Virus record (IMG/VR): IMGVR_UViG_3300046028_008563
Span: 1 to 53,143 of that record
From: a virus
Direction: 5' to 3' (one strand)
Length of the DNA stretch: 53,143 nucleotides
Shown here: one piece after another, positions 40,091 through 47,560 of the stretch
Layout of the letters: each line of letters begins with the position of its first letter
Position numbering within the stretch: position 1 is the first letter of the stretch
The notes under the pieces: generated by a model
What the model was told of the DNA's origin: nothing
Database searches by the model: none
Seen by the model: the letters and a program-made list of their open reading frames with translations, nothing else
Made by a program: the position numbers and the translations under genes

Positions 40091-41341
40091 ATGACGACGT
40101 GCAACACAAGCCCCAACGCCCCCCACATCCCCATGCGCGACCGCCTGCGCGCCGCCCGCCTCGCCTTGAAGGCCAAGCAGGACGATCTGTCTGCGCTGTG
40201 GGGGCTCTCCAACCGCCAGGTGGTGAGCGACTGGGAGCGCGACCGCCAGCCGATCCCCGATGAGGTGGTGCCCAAGATCGAGCAGCTCGAAGGGTGGGCG
40301 GCGGCAGGCGGCACACTCGACGCGGTGCGTGAGGAGATCGCGAAGATCAAGGATGCGGAGCTGGCGGCGCAGATCGAGCGCGCCCACAGCAAGGCGACCA
40401 GCTGGCAGGCGATGGGCTCGCGCCCTGTGCCGCTGATCGAGCAGCCCGCGCAGCTCACCCTTGAGGGTGCCGCGCCCATGACGCCCGCGCCTCGCCCTGA
40501 GCCTGCCGCCGCCGCTGCCCCCTCGCCTGACACCTACACCACGATCTCATGGGAGAGCTTTGTGGTGGAGGTGGACGGCAAGCGCGGGGTGTCGCTGCGG
40601 GCGCTCGTTGCGGCGGGCCTGTTCTCGCGCTTGGATCACGGTGTTGATGCGCTCACGCGCGCAGGGGTCCAGTTCTCCCGCGTTCGCGGGGGAACCTCCG
40701 CGCAGGGTGGGCGGCCACAGGAGGATCATCTGATGGGCTTGCGCGAGGCGCAGCGCTTCTGCGCTCGCGTGCGGACCGCTGTGGGTGAGCGCATCCTTGA
40801 TCAGATCCTTGACCACCATGACGAGCTCCAGCGGCTCATCGCTGGCGACGCCGACGCGCACCAGCGGCTCGCCGATGTGCAGCCGCCCGCCCCCACCCCT
40901 GCCCTCTCGCCCACGATGGTTGCCTTGCAGGCCGCGCTCGAGCATGAGGCGAAGATCATCCAGCTTCAGCACGACGTCGCGGCGCTCCAGCGGGCAGAGG
41001 CGATCCGTCGCGAGGAGAGCGAGCGGATGCTTGCGCGGCTCAAGGGCGCGGGCCTGCCTGAGCCCACGGTGGATGCTCCGGCGCTCACCACCCGCAAGGC
41101 GCTCGTCGCCCAGCTCGCCCGCGTCGGGGTGGACGCTGGCAACGGGCGCGACCACCACCACGCTGCGTGGGTCCACCTGTACAGCCAGTATGAACACCGG
41201 GCAGGCGTGGATCTCAAGACGCGGGCCAAGAACGCGGGGCAGACGGTGCTTGACTACGCGGAGACGCACGACCACCTCGACGCGCTGTATGCGCTGGCGT
41301 GTGAGCTGTGGCCGACAGACGGGGCAGGGGCGCGGGCCTGA
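40091..41341 (+). CDS. HTH protein with antirepressor-like middle part
   Basis: 416 residues. Residues 14-60 are an XRE-like HTH (MRDRLRAARLALKAKQDDLSALWGLSNRQVVSDWERDRQPIPDEVV). A Pro/Ala-rich linker is followed at about 150-260 by a compact domain (ISWESFVVEVDGKRGVSLRALVAAGLFSR, later LMGLREAQRFCARVRTAVGERI) that resembles phage antirepressors. The C-terminal half is coiled coil and a helical end. It may counter the repressor at 33809; this is inference. Confidence 0.6.
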   Translation: MTTCNTSPNAPHIPMRDRLRAARLALKAKQDDLSALWGLSNRQVVSDWERDRQPIPDEVVPKIEQLEGWAAAGGTLDAVREEIAKIKDAELAAQIERAHSKATSWQAMGSRPVPLIEQPAQLTLEGAAPMTPAPRPEPAAAAAPSPDTYTTISWESFVVEVDGKRGVSLRALVAAGLFSRLDHGVDALTRAGVQFSRVRGGTSAQGGRPQEDHLMGLREAQRFCARVRTAVGERILDQILDHHDELQRLIAGDADAHQRLADVQPPAPTPALSPTMVALQAALEHEAKIIQLQHDVAALQRAEAIRREESERMLARLKGAGLPEPTVDAPALTTRKALVAQLARVGVDAGNGRDHHHAAWVHLYSQYEHRAGVDLKTRAKNAGQTVLDYAETHDHLDALYALACELWPTDGAGARA

Positions 41342-41364
41342 TCCAATAACAAAGACATGAGGGC

Positions 41365-41382
41365 GGCAGGCGGCGGCAAGAG
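41365..41382 (+). repeat. GC-rich leader element, AAGAG subtype
   Basis: GGCAGGCGGCGGCAAGAG, ending 31 bases before the ATG at 41414. No -10-like sequence is obvious just upstream. One of three copies at nearly the same distance from a start codon. Confidence 0.65.
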
Positions 41383-41413
41383 ATGCGCGCCGTGTGCCGC
41401 TGGAGAGAGGGTG

Positions 41414-42139
41414 ATGATGGACGAGAGGATGATCGAGGTCGCGGATCTGCGCGAGGGTGACGTGTTCGAGCTGCCCGGCGTCGGCACGTTCGGCGTGGTG
41501 CGCATATGGGGTGGCGGTGAGGTGCGAACGATCCACCTTGAGGCGTGGACGCAGGGCGCGGGCTGTGAGCTGAGGCTGCGGAGCGCGCTCAAGGTGCGGC
41601 TCTTGAGCAGGGCGCCGGATGACCTGCTGAAGCGTGTGCAGGATGAGCGGCGGGATGCGTCGCTGGCGAGCCTCGACGCGCTGTTCCGCGAGGTGGATGA
41701 GGCGCCCGACGCTGAGGAGGCGCCCGATGACGGGCTCGCTCACGACGATTGGGAGATGCCGCCCTCGCTTGAGGGCGTGGCGCAGGTGCGCGAGGCGCTG
41801 CGGCGCGCTGACCTCGCGCTGGCGGGGCTGCGCAACGCGCTTGTGGTAGAGCGTGAGCTGCAAGCCAGGTGCGCGGAGCTGGAGCGGGAGCGTGATGAGC
41901 TCATCGCAACCGCCGCCGCTGGTGCCGCCGAGATCGCCAAGTCGCGCCAAGAGGAGCGCGACTACAAGGCGCAGATCGCGGCGCTCAGGTGCGAGTTGGA
42001 TAAGGTGACCGAGGCTCGGGACATGGCCGTGTACCTGATGACCCGTCGGCAGGGTGAGTATGACCAGATGCAGGCGGAGCGTGACGCGGCGCGGGCGGAG
42101 CGTGACGCCCTGCGCGCAGGTATGGGAGGTGCGTCATGA
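41414..42139 (+). CDS. Coiled-coil protein with small N-terminal barrel
   Basis: 241 residues from an ATG pair behind GAGAGGGTG; an earlier ATG at 41384 would put the GC-rich element's 3' flank into the protein. Residues 1-55 look like a KOW-type beta barrel (LREGDVFELPGVGTFGVVRIWGGGEVRT). Residues 85-110 are acidic, and 125-241 form a long coiled coil (ARCAELERERDELIATAA onwards). Possibly a scaffold or DNA-associated factor. ATGA-coupled to the next gene. Confidence 0.6.
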   Translation: MMDERMIEVADLREGDVFELPGVGTFGVVRIWGGGEVRTIHLEAWTQGAGCELRLRSALKVRLLSRAPDDLLKRVQDERRDASLASLDALFREVDEAPDAEEAPDDGLAHDDWEMPPSLEGVAQVREALRRADLALAGLRNALVVERELQARCAELERERDELIATAAAGAAEIAKSRQEERDYKAQIAALRCELDKVTEARDMAVYLMTRRQGEYDQMQAERDAARAERDALRAGMGGAS

Positions 42140-42555
42140 ACAGGCGGCAGGCAGAGGAGGCAGCGGCGGCGCTGCGTGTGGCGTTCCCGGACGTGGTGTG
42201 GTCGCTGTACGAGGCGCGCAGCACTACGCGTCTGGACGTGTGCGGGGAGCTTGGCGGGTTGCGTCATGCCATCGTGCGCGACCATCACCGGGGAGGCTAC
42301 ACCGCCGACACGCTCATCAGGCCCGACAACGAGTGGGCTTTGGATGTGGATGATGTGGGGCGTGGCATGGGTGATGACCCGGTGTCTGCCATGCGCGATG
42401 CGCTCACGCAGCATGACGGGCGCTGGGAGAGTGAGGAGCTGCGCCGCGCATACGTCCTGACGCTGTTGCGCGAGCGCGAGGCATACCTGGTGGCGCAGCT
42501 GGAGGATTGCCGGGCGGGGATCGCGGACTTGGAGAGCAAGGGAGGTGGCAGATGA
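42136..42555 (+). CDS. Unknown small protein
   Basis: 139 residues. N-part alpha/beta (AALRVAFPDVVWSLYEARSTTRLDVCGEL), then an acidic centre with WALDVDDVGRGMGDDP, and a C-terminal coil. ATGA overlaps on both sides show one operon. No family recognised. Confidence 0.65.
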   Translation: MNRRQAEEAAAALRVAFPDVVWSLYEARSTTRLDVCGELGGLRHAIVRDHHRGGYTADTLIRPDNEWALDVDDVGRGMGDDPVSAMRDALTQHDGRWESEELRRAYVLTLLREREAYLVAQLEDCRAGIADLESKGGGR

Positions 42556-42923
42556 CCAGCTGCAAGGCTCCTGACCACCGCGACGCTGCCACCACCCTCT
42601 ACGACGCGCTGCGCGATGAGCTTCGCGCCCAGCGCTTCGACGCCAAGCAGGTGGATGGCACGGCGTTGCTGATGATGGGCGACCTCTTGGAGTGCACCAA
42701 GGGCGTGGTGAGCGATCTCTTGGAGGGGCGTGAGGTGTGCGCCCGCGTTCTGTGTACCCTCAAAGACAGGACGGCTGGCGGCGGCGGCCTGCAAGGTGCG
42801 CGTGACCAGCGGGCGCGGGAGTGGCAGAGGATACAGGAGCGGCAGGACGCGGCGATCGAGGGCGTCAAGGAGGAGGTCGCGGCGGGCAAGGTGGAGACGT
42901 GGCAACCGGGGATGTCTGGGTGA
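42552..42923 (+). CDS. Unknown helical protein
   Basis: 123 residues, ATGA-coupled. Mostly helical and charged, with EECAG-poor composition and a basic/acidic C-terminal helix (RAREWQRIQERQDAAIEGVKEEVAAGKVETWQ). The Gly run GGGGL falls in the middle. Function unknown. Confidence 0.6.
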   Translation: MTSCKAPDHRDAATTLYDALRDELRAQRFDAKQVDGTALLMMGDLLECTKGVVSDLLEGREVCARVLCTLKDRTAGGGGLQGARDQRAREWQRIQERQDAAIEGVKEEVAAGKVETWQPGMSG

Positions 42924-43058
42924 TATGTTGATTGTGTCCACGCCCACCGTGCTTCAAGACTGTGGACACGATGTGCCTATATCGAGCGTGTGATGTCTAT
43001 GGGCGTGGAGATCACACGAAAAAAGTGCAGGATCGTGGATAAAAAATAGGTTGATTGG

Positions 43059-43086
43059 TTGATTCATTTGGTCAATCTGTTATAAT
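43059..43086 (+). promoter_or_regulatory. Sigma70-type promoter, rightward
   Basis: TTGATT (43059-43064), 16-base spacer, perfect TATAAT (43081-43086). The GC-rich element begins 6 bases after the -10, so it would form the very start of the transcript. Drives the small-gene block from 43146. Confidence 0.78.
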
Positions 43087-43091
43087 AGTTG

Positions 43092-43112
43092 GGCAGGCGG
43101 CGGCGGCAAGAG
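43092..43112 (+). repeat. GC-rich leader element at a transcription start
   Basis: GGCAGGCGGCGGC plus GGC plus AAGAG, identical over 21 bases to the reverse copy at 32732-32752. It directly follows a perfect -10 and ends 33 bases before the start codon, so it would be in the 5' leader. Confidence 0.72.
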
Positions 43113-43145
43113 CTGTGCGTCGCGAGGCTTTTGAGAGGTGATGTG

Positions 43146-43379
43146 ATGAGTCATTGTGCAGCGGGGCTTGAGCCCGCCCCGAACATCGTCGAGTTCGTCT
43201 ATGAGAACCACCGCGGGGAGGTGCGCCCCGTGCGCATCGACGCGGCGACGACTCACCTGTGGAGCGGCACGACGGCGTACTACCCGGAGCATCAGCCGCT
43301 GCTCACCGCGTGGGATATGGACCGGGGTGAGGAGCGGACCTATGCGCTCAAGCGCGTGCGGTCGTGGGGAGGTGTGTGA
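43146..43379 (+). CDS. Mini WYL-like protein
   Basis: 77 residues from the ATG behind GAGAGGTGATGTG. The core reads IVEFVYENHRGEVRPVRIDAATTHLWSGTTAYYPEHQPLLTAWDMDRGEERTYALKRVRSW. The order 'Y.n..GE.R..ri.....w.Gt..y.pe..lL.AwD.d.g.eR.yal.ri' is like the beta core of WYL domains, which sense ligands or nucleic acid in defence regulators. Here the domain stands alone, without an HTH. Confidence 0.6.
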   Translation: MSHCAAGLEPAPNIVEFVYENHRGEVRPVRIDAATTHLWSGTTAYYPEHQPLLTAWDMDRGEERTYALKRVRSWGGV

Positions 43380-43735
43380 TGCGGGCCTGGTTGGTGGTGT
43401 TGGAGCGGCGCGGCGTGTTCATCTGGCCGCTGCGCGTGGTGGTGCATGTGGCTGCGCTGTTGCCTGTGGGGTGGCTCGTCAGCCTTGGTGCGCATGAGCG
43501 TGATTTTGTCGTCACTGCGTGTATGGGCATCCTGCTTGGTGGGCTCACCACGACGCTGACGAGCCATGTGCATGTCTTCGGGCTCATGATCCTTGAGGCG
43601 CTTGAGCAGTCGGCTCGTGCTGCGCTTGAGGATCTGCGTCAAGAGGTGCGCAGGGTTGAGATGGGCGAGGAAGCGGCGGCGGCTCAAGCTGGCGCGCTGT
43701 CCGTTTTTGAGCAAGATGGGGAGGGTGTGCGATGA
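43379..43735 (+). CDS. Membrane protein with two helices
   Basis: 118 residues; the ATG shares one base with the stop before it. Hydrophobic segments at about residues 15-38 (FIWPLRVVVHVAALLPVGWLVSL) and 45-68 (FVVTACMGILLGGLTTTLTSH). The C-terminal half is an acidic coiled coil facing the cytoplasm by charge. Function unknown; early membrane proteins are often exclusion factors. Confidence 0.62.
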   Translation: MRAWLVVLERRGVFIWPLRVVVHVAALLPVGWLVSLGAHERDFVVTACMGILLGGLTTTLTSHVHVFGLMILEALEQSARAALEDLRQEVRRVEMGEEAAAAQAGALSVFEQDGEGVR

Positions 43736-43947
43736 GTAAGTGGTCAAGATCGGGGTTGACGCCCCGTGTCGCCATCCCCGGCGTGTGGGTGACGGTCGGC
43801 GCTGATGGTGTATCCAGCGTGAGCATTGAGCCGCAGGCGATCCGGGCGTCGTGTCGTGAGGCGACGGCGCACGGCTACACCGCGCAAGAGGCGCTGCTCA
43901 AGGCGATCAAGGCGTGGCAGCGGGAGAAGGCGAGGGCCGCACGATGA
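43732..43947 (+). CDS. Small unknown protein
   Basis: 71 residues, ATGA-coupled to both neighbours. Beta first half (GVWVTVGADGVSSVSIEPQ), helical basic second half (ALLKAIKAWQREKARAAR). No family recognised. Confidence 0.6.
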   Translation: MSKWSRSGLTPRVAIPGVWVTVGADGVSSVSIEPQAIRASCREATAHGYTAQEALLKAIKAWQREKARAAR

Positions 43948-44180
43948 AGCGTTCTGACTATGCCCGCGCCTCGCTGGCGATAGGTATGCTGACCACCGTG
44001 GGCTCGCTCACCCTCTTGGATGAGGGTGGCGCCGATGAGCTCATCGCCCGCCTCGACAAGCAGCGCGAGCAGGAGCTTTGGGCGCTCGGGCTGGGTCCGC
44101 GTCGCACACCACCCAAGCCCGTTGGGCAGCGTCGCGCCAAGAGCGCCGCCCGCCGCCGCCGCCTGAGGGGGCAGGGATGA
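43944..44180 (+). CDS. Small basic protein
   Basis: 78 residues, ATGA overlap. A helical N-part is followed by a very basic end (RRAKSAARRRRLRGQG) that could bind nucleic acid. It is coupled to rusA by overlap, so an accessory role in recombination is conceivable. Confidence 0.6.
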   Translation: MKRSDYARASLAIGMLTTVGSLTLLDEGGADELIARLDKQREQELWALGLGPRRTPPKPVGQRRAKSAARRRRLRGQG

Positions 44181-44575
44181 CCGCCTGCCCCAGCTCCATC
44201 GTCTTCGACGTCCCCGGCAAGCCTCGCCCCAAGGCCCGCCCGCGTGTCACCTCTCACGGCACCTTCACCCCCAAGCACGTCGCGGACTGGGAGAAGGTCG
44301 TGGGGCAGTACGCCCTCCTCGCGGGGCTGCGGCCGGTGGATGGTGCGTGTGAGGTGCGCGTGTGGCTGTGTGGCGTGGGGCTCACAGGCGACGTGGACAA
44401 CTACCTCAAAGCGATCCTCGACGGGCTCAACGGGGTCGCCTACGCGGACGACAGGCAGGTCAAGGCGGCGCACGTCTACAAGCTCGCCGGGCGCGGGGCG
44501 CTGTGTAGGGTCGAGGTGGTGCGGCTGGAGGTGGGGTGGGAGGAGCAGGTGGTGATGCCGGAGGTGGTGAAGTGA
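44177..44575 (+). CDS. rusA: RusA-type Holliday junction resolvase
   Basis: 132 residues. The RusA signature is clear: FDVPGKPRPKARPRV near the N-terminus, GDVDNYLKAILDGLNGVAYADDRQV at 71-95 with Asp72, Asp74 and Asp91 as the metal-binding triad. Cuts four-way junctions before packaging. It is the last gene before the terminase block, a frequent place for resolvases in phages. Confidence 0.92.
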   Translation: MTACPSSIVFDVPGKPRPKARPRVTSHGTFTPKHVADWEKVVGQYALLAGLRPVDGACEVRVWLCGVGLTGDVDNYLKAILDGLNGVAYADDRQVKAAHVYKLAGRGALCRVEVVRLEVGWEEQVVMPEVVK

Positions 44576-44593
44576 GTAGACACACGGGGCGGC

Positions 44594-44611
44594 GGCAGGC
44601 GGCGGCAAGAG
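44594..44611 (+). repeat. GC-rich element before the terminase operon
   Basis: GGCAGGCGGCGGCAAGAG in the 48-bp gap between rusA and the small terminase gene, 12 bases before the GTG. Here the following AGAGAGGTGGTGAGG also serves as RBS region. Confidence 0.6.
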
Positions 44612-44623
44612 AGAGGTGGTGAG

Positions 44624-45097
44624 GTGAAGAAGGGCGATCGATTAAGCGAGAAGCAGCGCCGCTTTGTGGATCTGTACATGGGGGAGGCGGCAGGCAACGC
44701 GACCGAGGCGGCGCGTCTCGCTGGCTACAAGGGGAGCGATGGCACGCTGCGCGTCGTCGCGACCGAGAACTTATCAAAACCTAACATTCAAGCGGCGATC
44801 CGTGAACGGGTCAGCAAGCGGCCAGAGGTGGCGAGCCGGGATGAGCGACAGGAGTTCTACTCGGCGATCATGCGCGGGGTGGATCCGTACAGCCGCGACG
44901 ATGGCGAGCCGATCCCGATCAAGGACAGGCTCAAGGCGTGCGAGACGCTCGGCAAGATGCAAGGCGACTTCCTTGAGAGGCACGAGGTCAAGCTGACGGG
45001 CGAGACGACGACGACGCTCAGGATGGGCGAGCTGTCTGACGCTGCGCTGCTGGAGCTGGTCAAGGCGGTCGCGCCCAAGACGGGAGGTGAGCAGTGA
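44624..45097 (+). CDS. terS: Terminase small subunit
   Basis: 157 residues from a GTG. N-terminal 'LSEKQRRFVDLYMGEAAGNATEAARLAGY' followed by 'NLSKPNIQAAIRERV' is the Terminase_2-type HTH arrangement. A central helical region and an acidic C-terminus follow. Recognises phage DNA for packaging. GTGA overlap with the next gene; the large subunit is two genes further. Confidence 0.85.
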   Translation: MKKGDRLSEKQRRFVDLYMGEAAGNATEAARLAGYKGSDGTLRVVATENLSKPNIQAAIRERVSKRPEVASRDERQEFYSAIMRGVDPYSRDDGEPIPIKDRLKACETLGKMQGDFLERHEVKLTGETTTTLRMGELSDAALLELVKAVAPKTGGEQ

Positions 45098-45636
45098 GCG
45101 CATGTGACCTGATCCCTGATGAGCATGACGTGGTGCGTGAGTACGCCACGGCCCGCGAGGCGGCGAGCGTTTACGGTGCGCTGCGTGAGAGCGCACCTGG
45201 CACCTGCCGCGCACAGGACTACTCCAAGCTCGTGCTCGCTGGCGTCCAGATGAACGCCGGGCCTGACGCGGGCATGTGGCAGATCGAGGCGCTCGATGCG
45301 CTGCGTGACCTTGAGCGGGCCTTTGAGGCAGCGCGGGCTGTGGTGCTCACGTGGGAGGAAGGCGAGGGGATGTGGCGTGTGTGGTGGCAGGTGCGCGTGG
45401 AGCAGGTCAGTCTGCGCAAGGTGCCAGACGTCGCCCGCTCGACCGCCGACCGCATCACCCGCAGCGTGGATCGCGCCGTGCAGGACGCGCTTGATGCCCG
45501 CGAGCTGCGCCGCCTCACCGTGAGCGAGGGCCGCAGCGCCGAGCTCAACAGCCCTGCTCCACAAGTGCGCACCTGCATGATCCTGTATGGCGATGAGACC
45601 TTTCGTGACGCGAAGAGCAAGGAGGTGGTGAAGTGA
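45094..45636 (+). CDS. Unknown protein between the terminase genes
   Basis: 180 residues from a GTG overlapping terS. Mixed alpha/beta with a Trp-rich middle (EEGEGMWRVWWQVRVEQVSL) and a helical C-half (RITRSVDRAVQDALDARELRRL). Ends GTGA-coupled to the next gene. No family recognised; possibly linked to packaging by position. Confidence 0.62.
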   Translation: MSACDLIPDEHDVVREYATAREAASVYGALRESAPGTCRAQDYSKLVLAGVQMNAGPDAGMWQIEALDALRDLERAFEAARAVVLTWEEGEGMWRVWWQVRVEQVSLRKVPDVARSTADRITRSVDRAVQDALDARELRRLTVSEGRSAELNSPAPQVRTCMILYGDETFRDAKSKEVVK

Positions 45637-45902
45637 GCACATGCAAGCGGTTCGTCCTGAACGTGATCGAGCGCAAGATGGGCGTGCGGCAGGCAGCACG
45701 CGCTGCTGGCTTTGCGCAGGGCGTGCCCTCACCCCAGGCCCGCCGCCTGCTCAAGATGGCCCAGCTCATCCGCGAGACTCCGGGGATGGCCGACGCGGTG
45801 GCACGCGATCACGCCCTCGCGCAGTCCGCCCTCGCCCGCGCCGCCGACAAGGCAGCCTCCGCCTCGGCGTGGCATGAGGCGCTCACGATCCTCAAGGGCT
45901 AG
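45633..45902 (+). CDS. Small HTH-like protein
   Basis: 89 residues from a GTG. The N-half FVLNVIERKMGVRQAARAAGFAQGVPSPQARRLLKMAQ has a plausible HTH resembling that of terminase small subunits; the C-half is Ala-rich helix. May be a second DNA-recognition partner. Moderate confidence in the gene, low in the role. Confidence 0.55.
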   Translation: MSTCKRFVLNVIERKMGVRQAARAAGFAQGVPSPQARRLLKMAQLIRETPGMADAVARDHALAQSALARAADKAASASAWHEALTILKG

Positions 45903-45959
45903 CGTAGACAGCCAAGCTCACTACACCGCCCAACCTGTCTCACCTCAAAAAATGGGCAT

Positions 45960-45975
45960 GGCAGGCGGCGGCGGC
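45960..45975 (+). repeat. GC-rich element before the large terminase gene
   Basis: GGCAGGCGGCGGCGGC followed by TGACTCG, the same subtype as at 33612. It is in the 126-bp gap before terL and ends 53 bases from its GTG. The gap has no other clear signal. Confidence 0.6.
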
Positions 45976-46028
45976 TGACTCGTGGTGCGTCAAGGGGGCC
46001 ACGTTCTGCACAGGGTAGAGGTGCACGC

Positions 46029-47558
46029 GTGGTGACACAGACCCTGACCCTACACGAGCCGCCCCACCGCTTGCGTGAGCGGGCAGAGGCAGAGCTTGCG
46101 CGCCGCTCGCTCGCGTACTTTGTGCGCTGCGCGTGGCACGTCGTGGAGCCGGGGACGCCGCTCGTGTGGAACTGGCACATCGACCTGATCTGTCAGCGCC
46201 TCGAAGCAGTCACCCGCAAGGAGTGTCTGCGGCTGGTCATCAACATCCCGCCGGGCCATATGAAGTCGCTGCTCGTGGCGGTCTTCTGGCCCGCGTGGGA
46301 GTGGCTGACACGTCCCGAGGAGCGCACCCTCTTCCTCGCCAACTCCGCCGACCTCGCAGCGCGTGACTCGCGCCGATGCCGTGAGGTGATCCAGAGCGAG
46401 TGGTATCAGCGCGTGCTGGCCTTGACGAGCAGTGAGCGCGGCCTTGAGCCGTGGACGCTCGCGGGCGATCAGAATGAGAAGATCAACTACGAGAACACCC
46501 GCCGCGGCTTCCGCGAGTGTCTCTCGATCGGCGCCAAGGTCACGGGCAAGCGGTCAGACAAGCAGGTCTTGGATGACCCGTATGACGCCAAGGAGCTCCA
46601 GATCGGCAGCCCGGAGCAGGTCGCCCGACGCCTCCACGAGGTGACGGCGATCTATGACGGCGTGCTGGCCTCGCGCTTGAACGACCTCGCGACAGGCGCC
46701 CGCGTGCTCATCATGCAGCGCCTGCATATGGATGACCTCGCGGCCCATTGTATCGCGGCGGGCTACGAGGTGGTGTGCCTCCCCACCGAGTATGACCCGG
46801 CCCACCCCCACGTCTGCCCCGATGACCCGCGGCAGGAGGCGGGTGAGCTGCTCTTTGAGGCCAAGTTCGGACGCGCTGTGATCGAGGAGATCAAGCGCAA
46901 CCCCCTGTCAAACTACGGGGGCCAGCACCAGCAGACCCCCCGCCCACAAGGCGGCGGGCTGTTCCGCGCTGCCCACTTCCCACGCTTTGACGTCGCGCCC
47001 ATCCAAGCCCCCGGTACCTGGTATCAGAGCTGGGACTTTCGCCACGGCGGCAAGGGCAAGGAGACAAGCTATGTCGTCGGCAACCTCTACTTCCGGCCCT
47101 CCGCAGCCCCCGCCACCGTCTACCTTGTGGATGTGGTGCGTGATCGCTGGGATCCTGACGAGAGCTTGCGGCAGTTCGACCTGCGCCAAGCCGACCCCCT
47201 GTGGGGCCGCGCCAAGGTGATCTTGATCGAGGAGAAAGCCGACGGCATCACGGTCCTGTCCATGAGACGGCGGCAGGTGGCAGGCATGATCCCGGTCAAG
47301 CCGCTCACCGACAAGGAGAGTAGGGCGCGGGCAGTGCAGCCGATCACGCAGTCCGGCTGTGTGCTGCTGCCAGAGTCCGCCCCGTGGCTCGCCGAGTGGG
47401 AGCGTGAGGTGTTCGCGTTCCCGGCCACCTCGCACGACGATCAGGTTGATACCCTGTCCCAGATGCTTGAGTACCTCCACGGCATCCTCAAGCCGAACTT
47501 CTCACAGCTCCCCACCTTCGCGGCCCGCAAGGGCCACGTCCCCTCACCGATCAGGTAG
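46029..47558 (+). CDS. terL: Terminase large subunit
   Basis: 509 residues from a GTG. Packaging ATPase: INIPPGHMKS (71-80, Walker A type), the TLFLANSADLA strand, VLDDPYDAKE (Walker B with acidic pair) and a coupling region. Nuclease domain: YQSWDFRHGGKGKETSYVVG and ILIEEKADG, closing with HDDQVDTLSQ. Full length. Cuts DNA and pumps it into proheads through the portal encoded next. Confidence 0.95.
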   Translation: MVTQTLTLHEPPHRLRERAEAELARRSLAYFVRCAWHVVEPGTPLVWNWHIDLICQRLEAVTRKECLRLVINIPPGHMKSLLVAVFWPAWEWLTRPEERTLFLANSADLAARDSRRCREVIQSEWYQRVLALTSSERGLEPWTLAGDQNEKINYENTRRGFRECLSIGAKVTGKRSDKQVLDDPYDAKELQIGSPEQVARRLHEVTAIYDGVLASRLNDLATGARVLIMQRLHMDDLAAHCIAAGYEVVCLPTEYDPAHPHVCPDDPRQEAGELLFEAKFGRAVIEEIKRNPLSNYGGQHQQTPRPQGGGLFRAAHFPRFDVAPIQAPGTWYQSWDFRHGGKGKETSYVVGNLYFRPSAAPATVYLVDVVRDRWDPDESLRQFDLRQADPLWGRAKVILIEEKADGITVLSMRRRQVAGMIPVKPLTDKESRARAVQPITQSGCVLLPESAPWLAEWEREVFAFPATSHDDQVDTLSQMLEYLHGILKPNFSQLPTFAARKGHVPSPIR

Positions 47559-47560
47559 CG

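Larger units (their letters stand above)
42924..43145. promoter_or_regulatory. AT-rich intergenic region with promoter and inverted repeats
   Basis: 222 bases with no gene seen. Two inverted repeats occur: GTGTCCAC (42934-42941) with GTGGACAC (42962-42969), and CGTGTGAT (42987-42994) with ATCACACG (43011-43018). The first carries the GTGTC/GACAC core also found in the iterons. An AT-rich tract, a promoter and a GC-rich element follow. Confidence 0.65.

Noticed and set aside
41365-45975. GC-rich elements read as a CRISPR array
   Set aside because: Copies are hundreds of bases apart or more, with no spacers of fixed length and no cas genes.
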